Below the pieces are notes generated by a model. It worked only from the letters and a program-made list of their open reading frames with translations, was not told where the DNA came from and ran no database searches. This document shows, in pieces, positions 8,273-15,298 of a stretch of 58,754 nt of DNA (the first letter of the stretch is position 1; every line of letters starts with the position of its first letter). A program made the translations under genes and the position numbers. The stretch comes from an uncultured Eubacterium sp. GTDB lineage: Bacteria > Bacillota > Clostridia > Peptostreptococcales > Anaerovoracaceae. The stretch is taken from assembly GCA_937966095.1 (NCBI GenBank), contig CALCKF010000063.1, forward strand, positions 1 to 58,754, read 5' to 3'.

Positions 8273-8289
8273 CCGTTTGGCTATACCGT
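8264..8289 (+). other. Hairpin across the end of the recombinase gene
   Basis: ACGGCATAGCC (8264-8274) pairs with GGCTATACCGT (8279-8289) with one G-T pair and a GTTT loop. No T-run follows. Because large serine recombinases act next to their own gene, the att junction should lie nearby, but no core repeat is identifiable. Confidence 0.4.
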
Positions 8290-8459
8290 CCCTTGCTTCA
8301 ATGTTTTCTTAATTCACCGCCCCGTGTGGGGCGCGATTATCCTTCATTTTTTATATAATGTTGGACAGTCAATGCTTTCTATGTGAGAAATATGCGATTG
8401 TGAAACATACTGTATATGGCAGTTTAATCAGATGAATATATAATGATGGGGCATTGCCA

Positions 8460-8490
8460 AAGATGGGGAGCTATTTCCCCATCTTGTTTT
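8460..8490 (+). terminator. Terminator between the recombinase remnant and the LexA-like gene
   Basis: AAGATGGGGA (8460-8469) pairs perfectly with TCCCCATCTT (8476-8485), followed by GTTTT. Confidence 0.75.
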
Positions 8491-8506
8491 ATATTTAAAA
8501 AAGCAC

Positions 8507-8534
8507 TTGCAGTTTGCAGAGATGGGCGTATAAT
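8507..8534 (+). promoter_or_regulatory. Sigma-70-type promoter of the LexA-like repressor
   Basis: TTGCAG (8507-8512), 16-base spacer, TATAAT (8529-8534). Just downstream, CAGA-TTGAT-TCTG (8549-8561) forms a small dyad that could be the operator for the LexA-like protein itself; that part is inference. Confidence 0.65.
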
Positions 8535-8580
8535 GAACCTATCGGAAACAGATTGATTCTGATAGAAACGGAGAGATATA

Positions 8581-9183
8581 ATGAGAAGTAAAAGTATCGA
8601 TACAATGAAAAAAATCAAAACCTTTGCAGAGGAATATTATATGCTCCATTATCAATCTCCGAGTATGGCACAGATCGCAGAGAATATCGGGATCGCACGA
8701 AGTACTGCGTATAAGTATTTGATAGAGATGGATCATAGGGGGATGATTTCTTATGACGGTAAAAAAATCCGTACTGAAATTATAGACCATTCTAATCCGA
8801 AAATGATCCGGGCTGCGGTACTTGGAAATATCGCATGTGGACTTCCCAATGTTGCAGAAGAAAATATCGAAGAATATGTATCGCTTCCGGAGAGTCTGTT
8901 TGGCAGAGGAGAATTCTACATCCTGCGAGCAAGAGGTGAGTCTATGATCGAAGCCGGGATTGAAGATGGGGATCTGGTAGTAATAAGGAAGCAGTCTGAT
9001 GCCAACGATGGGGATATCATAGTAGCTCTTGTTGAAGAAGAAGCAACATTAAAGAGACTGTATCGCGATGAAGAAAATGGACGTATCATTCTGCACCCTG
9101 AAAACAAGGATATGTCCGATATCGTTGTTGACAACTGTATCATACAGGGAATAGCGGTAAAGGTAATTAAGGATTTGAATTAA
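8581..9183 (+). CDS. LexA/UmuD-like repressor with S24 autopeptidase domain
   Basis: 200 residues: an N-terminal winged helix-turn-helix (residues ~1-65, PSMAQIAENIGIARSTAYKY) and a C-terminal S24 domain. The catalytic Ser is in RARGESMIEAGI and the Lys in EEATLKRL. The self-cleavage site would be in NIACGLP, Cys-Gly, as in UmuD, where LexA has Ala-Gly. It probably represses the genes of the surrounding mobile module and is inactivated by RecA filaments, linking the element to DNA damage; that link is inferred from the family. Being a second, divergent LexA inside an element with Int/Xis, it is unlikely to be the chromosomal lexA. Confidence 0.85.
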   Translation: MRSKSIDTMKKIKTFAEEYYMLHYQSPSMAQIAENIGIARSTAYKYLIEMDHRGMISYDGKKIRTEIIDHSNPKMIRAAVLGNIACGLPNVAEENIEEYVSLPESLFGRGEFYILRARGESMIEAGIEDGDLVVIRKQSDANDGDIIVALVEEEATLKRLYRDEENGRIILHPENKDMSDIVVDNCIIQGIAVKVIKDLN

Positions 9184-9205
9184 GACGGTATGAGAGGTGA
9201 AGCGT

Positions 9206-9475
9206 ATGGGAGTGGAATATTATAAAGGCAAACCTATTCCTTTGTTTGAATCAGTAAAGTTTAATAAAGAAACTGGATATGGTTTGTCTGCAAGTGAAGA
9301 TTGTAAAAGCTATTTATTATATGAATTCAAAGATCACAGCGTTGTACCGCGCCTAAAGATCAATGTGAAAGAAGGAACCGTGCTGGAACTGGAACTTGAT
9401 AGTGAAGATAAATTCAATGTTCATATCTTTGATAAGGAAGGGAATGATAAAGGAATTTCGCAACTTCCGATATAA
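9206..9475 (+). CDS. Hypothetical 89-aa protein downstream of the LexA-like gene
   Basis: Start ATG 9206 with GAGGTGA six bases upstream; the GTG at 9197 overlaps that site and is less likely. The protein is acidic with no transmembrane segment or signal peptide and has a beta-rich look (repeated short V/L-E-L-x-L strands). I do not recognise it. It is 22 bases from the repressor gene and followed by another small gene, so it is probably in the same SOS-type operon. Confidence 0.6.
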   Translation: MGVEYYKGKPIPLFESVKFNKETGYGLSASEDCKSYLLYEFKDHSVVPRLKINVKEGTVLELELDSEDKFNVHIFDKEGNDKGISQLPI

Positions 9476-9507
9476 GATAATAACAATTGTCTTTGGGAGG
9501 TGAAAGA

Positions 9508-9702
9508 ATGGAGAGAGGGAAATACATCATCACTTGCCCCATATGTGGAAAGCGGCTGTTCAAGAGCCAGTCGCATAATGGATGTATTATAGACGTACAG
9601 TGTTCTAAATGTGGGAGCTATTTAAATATCAAACATGTTGACTGTACACTGAGTGTTTGTGAAACAGTCGCTGAATATAAAGGAAAAGAAAATGAAAAGT
9701 AA
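9508..9702 (+). CDS. Small zinc-ribbon protein (64 aa)
   Basis: Start ATG 9508 with GGGAGGTG (9495-9502). Two Cys pairs, CPICGK near residue 9 and CSKCGS near residue 31, form a zinc ribbon like those of Com-type phage regulators and other small mobile-element proteins. It could bind nucleic acid or be a small adaptor. It lies 32 bases after the previous gene in the LexA-like operon. Confidence 0.65.
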   Translation: MERGKYIITCPICGKRLFKSQSHNGCIIDVQCSKCGSYLNIKHVDCTLSVCETVAEYKGKENEK

Positions 9703-9715
9703 AACTGAATAATGA

Positions 9716-9772
9716 GGATAGCAGAAGAACCGGTGAACTGGGCAGGAACCCTTAAGGCCGGCGCTGCTATCC
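9716..9772. ncRNA. Candidate structured RNA element of unknown class
   Basis: GGATAGCAG (9716-9724) pairs perfectly with CTGCTATCC (9764-9772). The enclosed 39 bases are G+C-rich, unlike their surroundings, and contain further possible pairings (ACCGG with CCGG, GGG with CCC). It lies in a 308-base gene-free stretch between the zinc-ribbon gene and the next ORF, just before a strong terminator at 9817. I cannot assign it to a known riboswitch. Confidence 0.3.
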
Positions 9773-9816
9773 GAGAGTTTGTGAATGGTCTGTACTTGAC
9801 AAAGAATCATTAAGAG

Positions 9817-9869
9817 CCTGGCAAAACATAAGTGATCCTGCTTCAGGATATGTTTTGTCAGGTTTTTTT
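9817..9869 (+). terminator. Strong terminator after the LexA-like operon
   Basis: CCTGGCAAAACATA (9817-9830) pairs with TATGTTTTGTCAGG (9849-9862), 14 bp with one G-T pair, followed by TTTTTTT. Confidence 0.9.
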
Positions 9870-10010
9870 GTTGCCTTTTTCAGATCGCTTATGTTGGGAG
9901 GCTCGGAACGGAGCACCCTGTGAGAAGAAAATGGCAGCCTGACATGGCGAAATATCCGTGATCTCCGATTTCAAACAAGTTGGAACAGTTTGGAATTCGG
10001 AGGTCAGGAA

Positions 10011-10481
10011 ATGAAATTTAATTATAATACAGAGAAGAAAAAATATATTAGAAAATGGGAAGTGCTGGAGAAAGAATATGAAACAGCTGGAATGGATAAG
10101 AGCTCGATTGAAGAAATGAAACTCTTTGATTGGGAGCTTTTTAAGAAAGAACGGGTTTTCTGCAGACATAATCAGTATCTGGAAGTCAGTTATCCATATA
10201 ATGAAGGGAAAAGCACAGAGCAAAATTCTTTGATGTTAAAGTTTATAGAGAAGTTTTCATATGAAGAACGATATTTTCAGGACAGTAGATATGGATGGAT
10301 CGAGGAAATTGAAAATACGAGCCTGGTAAAGAAAATAAAAAATCTTAATATCTCAGAAATAGAAATACTGACAATGTATGTCTTTGAGGAGAAATCACAG
10401 ACAGAAATTGCAGAAAAGATGAATCTCACTCAGCCAAGTGTTTCGAGGCGTATTAGAATGATAAAAAAGAAACTGAAATAA
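10011..10481 (+). CDS. Sigma region 4-like helix-turn-helix protein
   Basis: 156 residues from ATG 10011 (GGAGG at 9999-10003). The N-terminal two thirds are charged and unlike any domain I recognise. The last ~50 residues match sigma-70 region 4: ISEIEILTMYVFEEKSQTEI, then AEKMNLTQPSVSRRIRMIKK, a helix-turn-helix with recognition helix QPSVSRRI. Region 2 is absent. Similar proteins occur as activators or sigma-like factors in ICEs and phages (ArpU/YvrI-like), where they switch on late or transfer genes. It stands alone between a terminator and a convergent TA pair. Confidence 0.7.
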   Translation: MKFNYNTEKKKYIRKWEVLEKEYETAGMDKSSIEEMKLFDWELFKKERVFCRHNQYLEVSYPYNEGKSTEQNSLMLKFIEKFSYEERYFQDSRYGWIEEIENTSLVKKIKNLNISEIEILTMYVFEEKSQTEIAEKMNLTQPSVSRRIRMIKKKLK

Positions 10482-10572
10482 ACAATACAAAAAGAGGGGC
10501 GGCAGATTGCCGTCCCTTGAAAGATTTTATTCGCAAATATGCAGCTTTTCGGCTGATTCACCGTTGGTAAAG

Positions 10573-10971
10573 TCAAGCTTTCACACCTTCATTTTCGAGA
10601 AACTGTGCAACGGTCATGCATTTCGGACGCTCCATATCCAGAGTTAAAAAATCTTTGTCTCCGGTGAGGATAATATCCACATCTGATACGATAGCAGCAT
10701 TTAAGATCGGCTGATCTTTTGCGTCACGTATCAACTTTTCTGCATGCTCTACCGCAGGAATCAACTCATAGGACATTTCTGTCAACAGTACTTCGGCATC
10801 CGGGAGATACTTTGGCGCTTTCCGTTCGAGAATATTCCGTAATTCCGCGATGTTGCGGTCACACAGAACAATTTCGTGATTGTCGGCAATATAGAGTAAA
10901 GCCTGTGCCGGTTTGGAATGGGGAAAGACCAAAGCGGAAAACAGGATGTTTGTATCTACCAATATACGCAT
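10573..10971 (-). CDS. PIN-domain ribonuclease toxin
   Basis: 132 residues from ATG 10971, one base after the antitoxin stop, with AAGGA just upstream. The PIN fold shows the first acidic residue in MRILVDTNIL, a central acidic residue in the RNIAELRNIL region, and the last acidic cluster in DVDIILTGDKDFL. Like VapC and COG1569 toxins it should be a Mg-dependent RNase. The gene is transcribed with and after an AbrB-type antitoxin. TA pairs of this kind commonly stabilise mobile elements. A weak hairpin (about 10495-10515) separates it from the convergent sigma-like gene. Confidence 0.85.
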   Translation of the reverse strand: MRILVDTNILFSALVFPHSKPAQALLYIADNHEIVLCDRNIAELRNILERKAPKYLPDAEVLLTEMSYELIPAVEHAEKLIRDAKDQPILNAAIVSDVDIILTGDKDFLTLDMERPKCMTVAQFLENEGVKA

Positions 10972-10972
10972 C

Positions 10973-11230
10973 TTATCGTTCCTTTCCATACCGTGTTTCG
11001 TCTACAAGCGCCTGGATATCATCTTCGCTGGATACGTTCAGTGCCTCAGCAGCTCCGGCAAAAGCGACCTGAGCTTTTCGGATTGCCGCAGCGGAGGCAT
11101 TGCTGACAACGATCTCTCCATTCTGTTTTTGCAGGAACAGGATTTTATCGCCGGACTTCAGCCCAAGCTGTCGCCTGATTTCTATCGGCACAGTAATTTG
11201 ACCGTTTGCAGAGATTTTTGCCAGGTTCAT
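10973..11230 (-). CDS. SpoVT/AbrB-type antitoxin of the PIN toxin
   Basis: 85 residues; ATG 11230 is preceded by AAAGGGTG, better placed than the GTG at 11239. Residues 3-45 form a swapped-hairpin AbrB/MazE fold: KISANGQITVPIEIRRQLGL, then KSGDKILFL. The C-terminal ~40 residues are Ala-rich and acidic and should wrap the toxin. The stop codon is one base from the toxin start, so the two are translated together, and the antitoxin-toxin order suits autoregulation. Confidence 0.85.
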   Translation of the reverse strand: MNLAKISANGQITVPIEIRRQLGLKSGDKILFLQKQNGEIVVSNASAAAIRKAQVAFAGAAEALNVSSEDDIQALVDETRYGKER

Positions 11231-11866
11231 ACAACTCACCCTTTCTATTCTTTAGAATTCAAGTTTTCTTTATATGTTTATATTATATCCCACGTGCCGG
11301 AGAAAGTAAACTCGTTCAACAAAAGAGTTGCTCGTTTATGAACTTTTTTAAATATAGAAATAAATATATGTTGCCTCAATGCATATTTTTAGATTTACAG
11401 GTGCCTACCATATAGGAGGAACGATGAAAGCTTATAAGAAGCAGACAAAATAAAACCTCCGATGAACCTTGATAACAGAATACTCAGTCCATCAGATACA
11501 TTATCTATGGTAATACGATGAGTATAAGCGCCATTTGCGGATACGCCTATTACAAGAACTTGTAAGCGATAAATATTCGGCAATAAACGACAGGCAGCTC
11601 CTGTCCTGCGCGATGACCACCATAGAGGATAATGATACTCCCGTCCAGCCACAGCCCTGCAAAGCAGGATCACGCAATGGGGGCGGCTCTGTGAGAACCA
11701 CAGTTGGGGTGAGAGTCCCGTGGAGCAAGTACGCTGCTTGCCGTTTGATGGATTCCTCACTTCCGGGATGTCGAGGACAAATATGGAAGATATCATATAG
11801 AAATGTTTTGCTGGCAGAAGGCATTTACTGCTATTCTGCCGGCTCTTACATAGGAGGTAGGCAGAT
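11231..11866. other. 636-base gap with a G+C-rich, hairpin-rich segment (11590-11790); no convincing gene
   Basis: The part next to the antitoxin is AT-rich and should hold its promoter. From about 11590 the base composition shifts and several hairpins crowd together: CCTGC/GCAGG around 11660-11672, CTGTG/CACAG around 11690-11703, then GGGTGAGAGTCCC (about 11708-11720), then AGCAAG...CTGCTTGC. A 123-codon frame (11535-11906) crosses it, but it overlaps the PemK start and has odd composition, so I do not call it. A structured leader RNA for the toxin gene or a relic of an inserted element is possible. Confidence 0.3.
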
Positions 11867-12241
11867 ATGGAAGAGAGAAGTTTTAAAAGAGGAGAGATAT
11901 ATGTAGCAAATCTGAGCCCTTACATAGGTTCCGAACAGGGAGGTACGCGTCCGGTGATCATACTGCAAAACAATTTAGGGAACATATATAGTCCAACGCT
12001 GATCGTTGCTCCCTTGACAAGCAGGACAAAGAAGAAGGCGATCCCTACTCATTATCTTATTGAAGATATGGAGACTTTGAAGGAGAATTCCCTTGTTCTG
12101 TTAGAGCAGATCAAGACGATCGATAAACAGAGAGTGGGAGAGTATATAGGAAAGGTTTCTGATCGCGAACTGAAAAGTATCGAAAAAGCTGTGACGATCA
12201 GTCTTGGGTTTGAGATACCTGTTGAAATCGATGCGCCATAG
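11867..12241 (+). CDS. PemK/MazF-family mRNA interferase
   Basis: 124 residues from ATG 11867 with GGAGG upstream. The fold is recognisable: FKRGEIYVANLSP at the start, then GSEQGGTRPVIILQN with the active-site Arg of the RPVIILQ strand, and the TSRTKK...LVLLEQIKTIDKQR core with the conserved Q-I-R/K-T-I-D motif. It should cleave mRNA in single strands. No antitoxin gene of usual size lies directly upstream, so either the antitoxin is unlinked or this works as a solitary PemK, as is common in Firmicutes elements. Confidence 0.88.
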   Translation: MEERSFKRGEIYVANLSPYIGSEQGGTRPVIILQNNLGNIYSPTLIVAPLTSRTKKKAIPTHYLIEDMETLKENSLVLLEQIKTIDKQRVGEYIGKVSDRELKSIEKAVTISLGFEIPVEIDAP

Positions 12242-12306
12242 GAATTGCACGTTTGAGCAATGATGAATATATAGTAAGAAGAAAAAGAAAGGCCAGGTTT
12301 TATAAT

Positions 12307-12489
12307 ATGGAAAAGGAAAAAATTTTATTGAATGTAGAGGACACTGCAAAATATCTTAATTTAGGAAAAACAAAGACTCGTGAACTCATGAAAGAAAATT
12401 CCAATGTGTTTGTCGTTAGAATTGGGAATCGAAGTTATGCACATAAGTTGCTGTTAGACAAATGGCTGCTTGCACAGGTGAAGCACTGA
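12307..12489 (+). CDS. xis: Excisionase-like DNA-binding protein
   Basis: 60 residues from ATG 12307; the frame could extend to a TTG at 12253. The sequence ILLNVEDTAKYLNLGKTKTR has the winged-helix/MerR-like pattern of Tn916 Xis-type proteins, followed by a basic wing (VVRIGNRSYAHKLLLDKWL). It sits 115 bases before the tyrosine integrase, the usual Xis-Int order, and should bend DNA to direct excision. Confidence 0.75.
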   Translation: MEKEKILLNVEDTAKYLNLGKTKTRELMKENSNVFVVRIGNRSYAHKLLLDKWLLAQVKH

Positions 12490-12604
12490 GAAATTCAGAA
12501 AAGCAAGGGTGTGAATAAAAAATTCGCACCTTTGTTTTATTTTATGCCGAATGGTAATGTTGTAAAAAATTGAAACAGGCAGACGTATTTTAGGAGGACG
12601 CATT

Positions 12605-13855
12605 ATGGCAAAACGAAAATTACCAAAAGGTATCAGAGAAAAGAATGGAGCATACGAGGCGAGAGCGATGGTGAATGGCATCAAGATCAATATGTATAGC
12701 GCTAATCTGGATAACTTGATTGAGGATTTTGAGCGTGCCAAAGAACAAGCCAGGCGAAGAGTTCATTATATGAAATCGGAGATGTCCTTAAATGAATGGT
12801 TTGACGAGTGGTTTGATGAAGTCAAAGCACACAAAGTCAAAGAGACGAGCATAAGGCCAATGAAGAATAATTTTAAAAGAACTTTCGGCTTTCATATAGG
12901 GAATATGAAGCTGATTGATATTAAGCCAATGGATGTTCAGAAAGCTCTTAATGCTATGGAGAAAAGAAAAATATCTAATAGTGCAATGAGAGAAGCGTTA
13001 GGCAGGCTTCGTGAATGTATGGAATTTGCAGTAGGTAATCAGTTTGTACCAGTAAATCCTTGTCTGATTGTTGAGGTACCATGGACTTTTAAAAAGGCAA
13101 AGGAAGAAATTGCACTTACTCAGGAAGAGCAGAATAGATTCCTCACTGAAATGGAAGACAGCTGGTATAAAGAGCTTTTCTATTTTATGTGTTTGACCGG
13201 AGTAAGAGTAGGTGAGCTTGGAGGATTAAAGTGGGGAGATGTTGATTTTAAGAAGAAAACTATCTCGATTGAGAGAGCATTAAGCTGCTCCTATTATAAT
13301 GGAGAGAAACGCGAGATGTTAGTATCGCCTAAAACAGTAAATTCCACTCGAAAGATTCCGTTCATTGGTGAAATGGAAGAGATATTGCTATCTCAAAAAG
13401 AAAAACAGGAGAGCCTTAAAAAAGAATTGGGAAGCAGATGGAGAGGAAAAGGCGAATTAAGTGATTTAGTATTCACTACAGGTATGGGCAGCCCGTGTAC
13501 CAGATATATTGTAGAAAAAGAGATTAAAAAAGCAATAAAACGACTTAGGGAGAAAGAGGGCATGCTGGCGGTTCAGAATAATGTGGAGCCAAAAGAGGTA
13601 AGGGATTTTCACCCGCATACACTGAGGCATACATTTGCCACGAGATGTTTTGAGAATAAGATGGATCCTAAAGTAGTACAAAAGCTGATGGGACATTCCA
13701 GCATAAGTGTCACATTGAATATCTACACGCATGTGTTGAACAGTAAGATGGATGAGGAAATCAAAAAATTTGGAGTAGCCAAAACAGAGGATATGGAAGA
13801 TTACTCGGTTCTCAACTTGGATGTAGCACCTATTACGGCGATGAGTCATACTTAA
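12605..13855 (+). CDS. int: Tyrosine integrase (Tn916-like)
   Basis: 416 residues; ATG 12605 with AGGAGG eight bases before it. N-terminal AP2-like arm-binding segment (KRKLPKGIREKNGAYEARAM), a SAM-like core-binding domain (~60-160), then the catalytic domain: Arg in TGVRVGELGGLKW, Lys in the beta hairpin region (SPKTVNSTRKI), H-x-x-R in HPHTLRHTFATR, His in LMGHSSISVT and nucleophile Tyr in NIYTHV. All catalytic residues are present, so it should be active. It is the last intact gene of the second mobile module; the attachment site should lie just beyond it. Confidence 0.95.
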   Translation: MAKRKLPKGIREKNGAYEARAMVNGIKINMYSANLDNLIEDFERAKEQARRRVHYMKSEMSLNEWFDEWFDEVKAHKVKETSIRPMKNNFKRTFGFHIGNMKLIDIKPMDVQKALNAMEKRKISNSAMREALGRLRECMEFAVGNQFVPVNPCLIVEVPWTFKKAKEEIALTQEEQNRFLTEMEDSWYKELFYFMCLTGVRVGELGGLKWGDVDFKKKTISIERALSCSYYNGEKREMLVSPKTVNSTRKIPFIGEMEEILLSQKEKQESLKKELGSRWRGKGELSDLVFTTGMGSPCTRYIVEKEIKKAIKRLREKEGMLAVQNNVEPKEVRDFHPHTLRHTFATRCFENKMDPKVVQKLMGHSSISVTLNIYTHVLNSKMDEEIKKFGVAKTEDMEDYSVLNLDVAPITAMSHT

Positions 13856-13877
13856 AAGCTGAAAACCTTGATAAAAG

Positions 13878-13913
13878 CCATTTTGGGGGTTCAAAAAACT
13901 TCTCCCAAAATGG
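13878..13913 (+). terminator. Hairpin after the integrase gene
   Basis: CCATTTTGGGGG (13878-13889) pairs with CTCCCAAAATGG (13902-13913), 12 bp with one G-T pair. No good T-run follows, so it may act weakly as a terminator or be part of the attachment region. Confidence 0.45.
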
Positions 13914-13919
13914 TGTCAT

Positions 13920-14159
13920 GGTTTTCTCAAATCCCATTTATACGAAGAATTTCAATCAAAAACATACATAACCATCTGCCCCAACTACTGTGATTGGGAA
14001 TTGGGCATAAAGCGATGAAATGATGTTACATATGGAAAGAAAGATAATCCATTAGAAAATGGATGTTTGAAAGGACATATGATAAGATATGTGCATTATC
14101 AGTGTTCGCATTTCAGACCAAAATTAGCAAAACAGACTGCAGCTGCGGCTAAGAAATAG
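13920..14159 (+). pseudogene. Degenerate Cys-rich small protein gene next to the integrase
   Basis: One frame reads ...TICPNYCDWELGIKR, then TGA (14016-14018), then NDVTYGKKDNPLENGCLKGH and ...VHYQCSHFRPKLAKQTAAAAKK before TAG at 14157. The composition (C-x-x-x-C, a Cys in a G-C-L turn, Y-x-C-x-H, basic end) looks like a real metal-binding small protein interrupted by one stop. The Lys/Ala-coding tail is duplicated just downstream in a shifted frame. The family is unknown to me. It lies between the integrase and a terminator, so it may be the host gene tail at the element junction. Confidence 0.35.
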
Positions 14160-14202
14160 CAAAACAGCAGGCAGCAGCTGCAGCTAAGAAGTAGCAGAAC
14201 AG
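14125..14202. repeat. Imperfect tandem repeat encoding AKQ(A)nKK
   Basis: Copy 1 14125-14156, copy 2 14157-14191 and a partial third copy to 14202 all start TAGCA(A/G)AACAG. Copies 1 and 2 also share a GCAGCTG...GCTAAGAA stretch. Copy 1 is in frame with the degenerate Cys-rich ORF; copy 2 encodes the same Lys-Gln-Ala tail one base out of frame, showing an indel between the copies. Confidence 0.6.
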
Positions 14203-14226
14203 ATAAATAAACAGACAAAAGACGAG

Positions 14227-14271
14227 AACCCCTGAAAAACAGTGTTTGATCCTGTTTTTTCAGGGGTTTTT
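14227..14271 (+). terminator. Terminator closing the mobile region
   Basis: AACCCCTGAAAAACAG (14227-14242) pairs with CTGTTTTTTCAGGGGTT (14252-14268) with one bulge, followed by TTTT. It fits the end of the degenerate Cys-rich gene. Confidence 0.8.
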
Positions 14272-14401
14272 ATCGTATAAAAACAGGAACTGTTGTAAGA
14301 AGCCAATACACAAAATAACATATATTCCATCACCATCACTGGTAGATATATTAACGCGAAACAAGAAATGATGATTTTCACAATCTCTATTTATATACTG
14401 A

Positions 14402-14431
14402 TTGCTGAATACAGTAAGTGTAAGGTATAAT
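14402..14431 (+). promoter_or_regulatory. Possible promoter of the two-component/ABC cassette
   Basis: TTGCTG (14402-14407), 18-base spacer, TATAAT (14426-14431), 109 bases before the response-regulator start. Confidence 0.4.
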
Positions 14432-14539
14432 TAAAACCATATTCCACGTCTTTATGAGTTTTATCGGAAAAAGAAAGCGGCGGAAGTATATAAGAATATT
14501 GAGAAGCATATTTAGATAAAAAGTACAATGGAGATAAGG

Positions 14540-15214
14540 ATGAAGAAGATCCTGATTGTTGAAGATGACAATGAAATAAACAATATGACAGCGGAAGCGC
14601 TGACCAGGGCGGGATATTCCTGTGATCAGGCATTTTCCGGAACGGAAGCGCTCCTTTATCTTGATAGGGAAAGGTACTCTATTGCAATTATGGATCTGAT
14701 GCTGCCGGGACTTTCCGGAGAAGAATTATTATCAAAACTGAAAGAAAAGCAGCAGATCCCTGTGATTGTTGTTTCGGCAAAGGACAGTTTAGATAGCAAG
14801 GTAAATCTGCTGACAGGCGGTGCGGAAGATTATATCACCAAACCATTTGAGATTCAGGAACTCGTGGCAAGAGTAGGCGTTCAAATCAGACGCTTTGCCG
14901 GATCAGAGGATGTACCGGAGAAATTACAGTATAAAGATCTTGTGCTGAATCAGTCATCCTTTACTGTTTCTGTCCATGGAGAGGAGATCGTTTTAACGAA
15001 GCAGGAATTCAAAATCCTTGAGCTGCTGCTTTCCCACCCTAATAAGGTCTTTTCCAAACAAGACATTTATGATTATGCCTGGAATGACATTTACATAGGA
15101 GAGGATAAGACGATCAATGTACATATAAGTAATATTCGTAAAAAGCTGAAAGCGGTAAGCACAGAAGAATATATTGAAACTGTGTGGGGTATCGGTTTTA
15201 GGCTGTCAAAATAA
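14540..15214 (+). CDS. OmpR/PhoB-family response regulator
   Basis: 224 residues from ATG 14540 (GGAG at 14530-14533). Receiver domain residues 1-115: acidic pair in ILIVEDDNEIN, phosphoacceptor Asp in IAIMDLMLPG, Lys in YITKPFEIQEL. C-terminal winged helix (~130-222) with the recognition part DKTINVHISNIRKKL and the final W-G-I-G-F-R-L motif. It is followed by an ABC ATPase, a permease and a histidine kinase, the arrangement seen in BcrAB/lantibiotic self-protection and bacitracin-sensing cassettes. It likely activates the ABC genes through the repeats at 15215. Confidence 0.93.
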   Translation: MKKILIVEDDNEINNMTAEALTRAGYSCDQAFSGTEALLYLDRERYSIAIMDLMLPGLSGEELLSKLKEKQQIPVIVVSAKDSLDSKVNLLTGGAEDYITKPFEIQELVARVGVQIRRFAGSEDVPEKLQYKDLVLNQSSFTVSVHGEEIVLTKQEFKILELLLSHPNKVFSKQDIYDYAWNDIYIGEDKTINVHISNIRKKLKAVSTEEYIETVWGIGFRLSK

Positions 15215-15232
15215 CTTTAACCTTTCTTAAAC
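15215..15232 (+). promoter_or_regulatory. Candidate response-regulator binding repeats
   Basis: CTTTAAC (15215-15221) and CTTAAAC (15226-15232) are direct repeats with an 11-base period, the typical spacing for tandem OmpR-family dimers, in the 84-base gap between the regulator and the ABC ATPase gene. Confidence 0.4.
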
Positions 15233-15298
15233 TTTGCTTTGCGCTTAATTAATATTCTGAGTGTAAGCTGGAAAGCGTAGAGTAAAGGAGGCGATCAA

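Noticed and set aside
11535..11906. 123-codon plus-strand frame before PemK
   Set aside because: It overlaps the PemK start, has no RBS, and runs through hairpin-rich sequence with odd composition. Left as possible non-coding structure.
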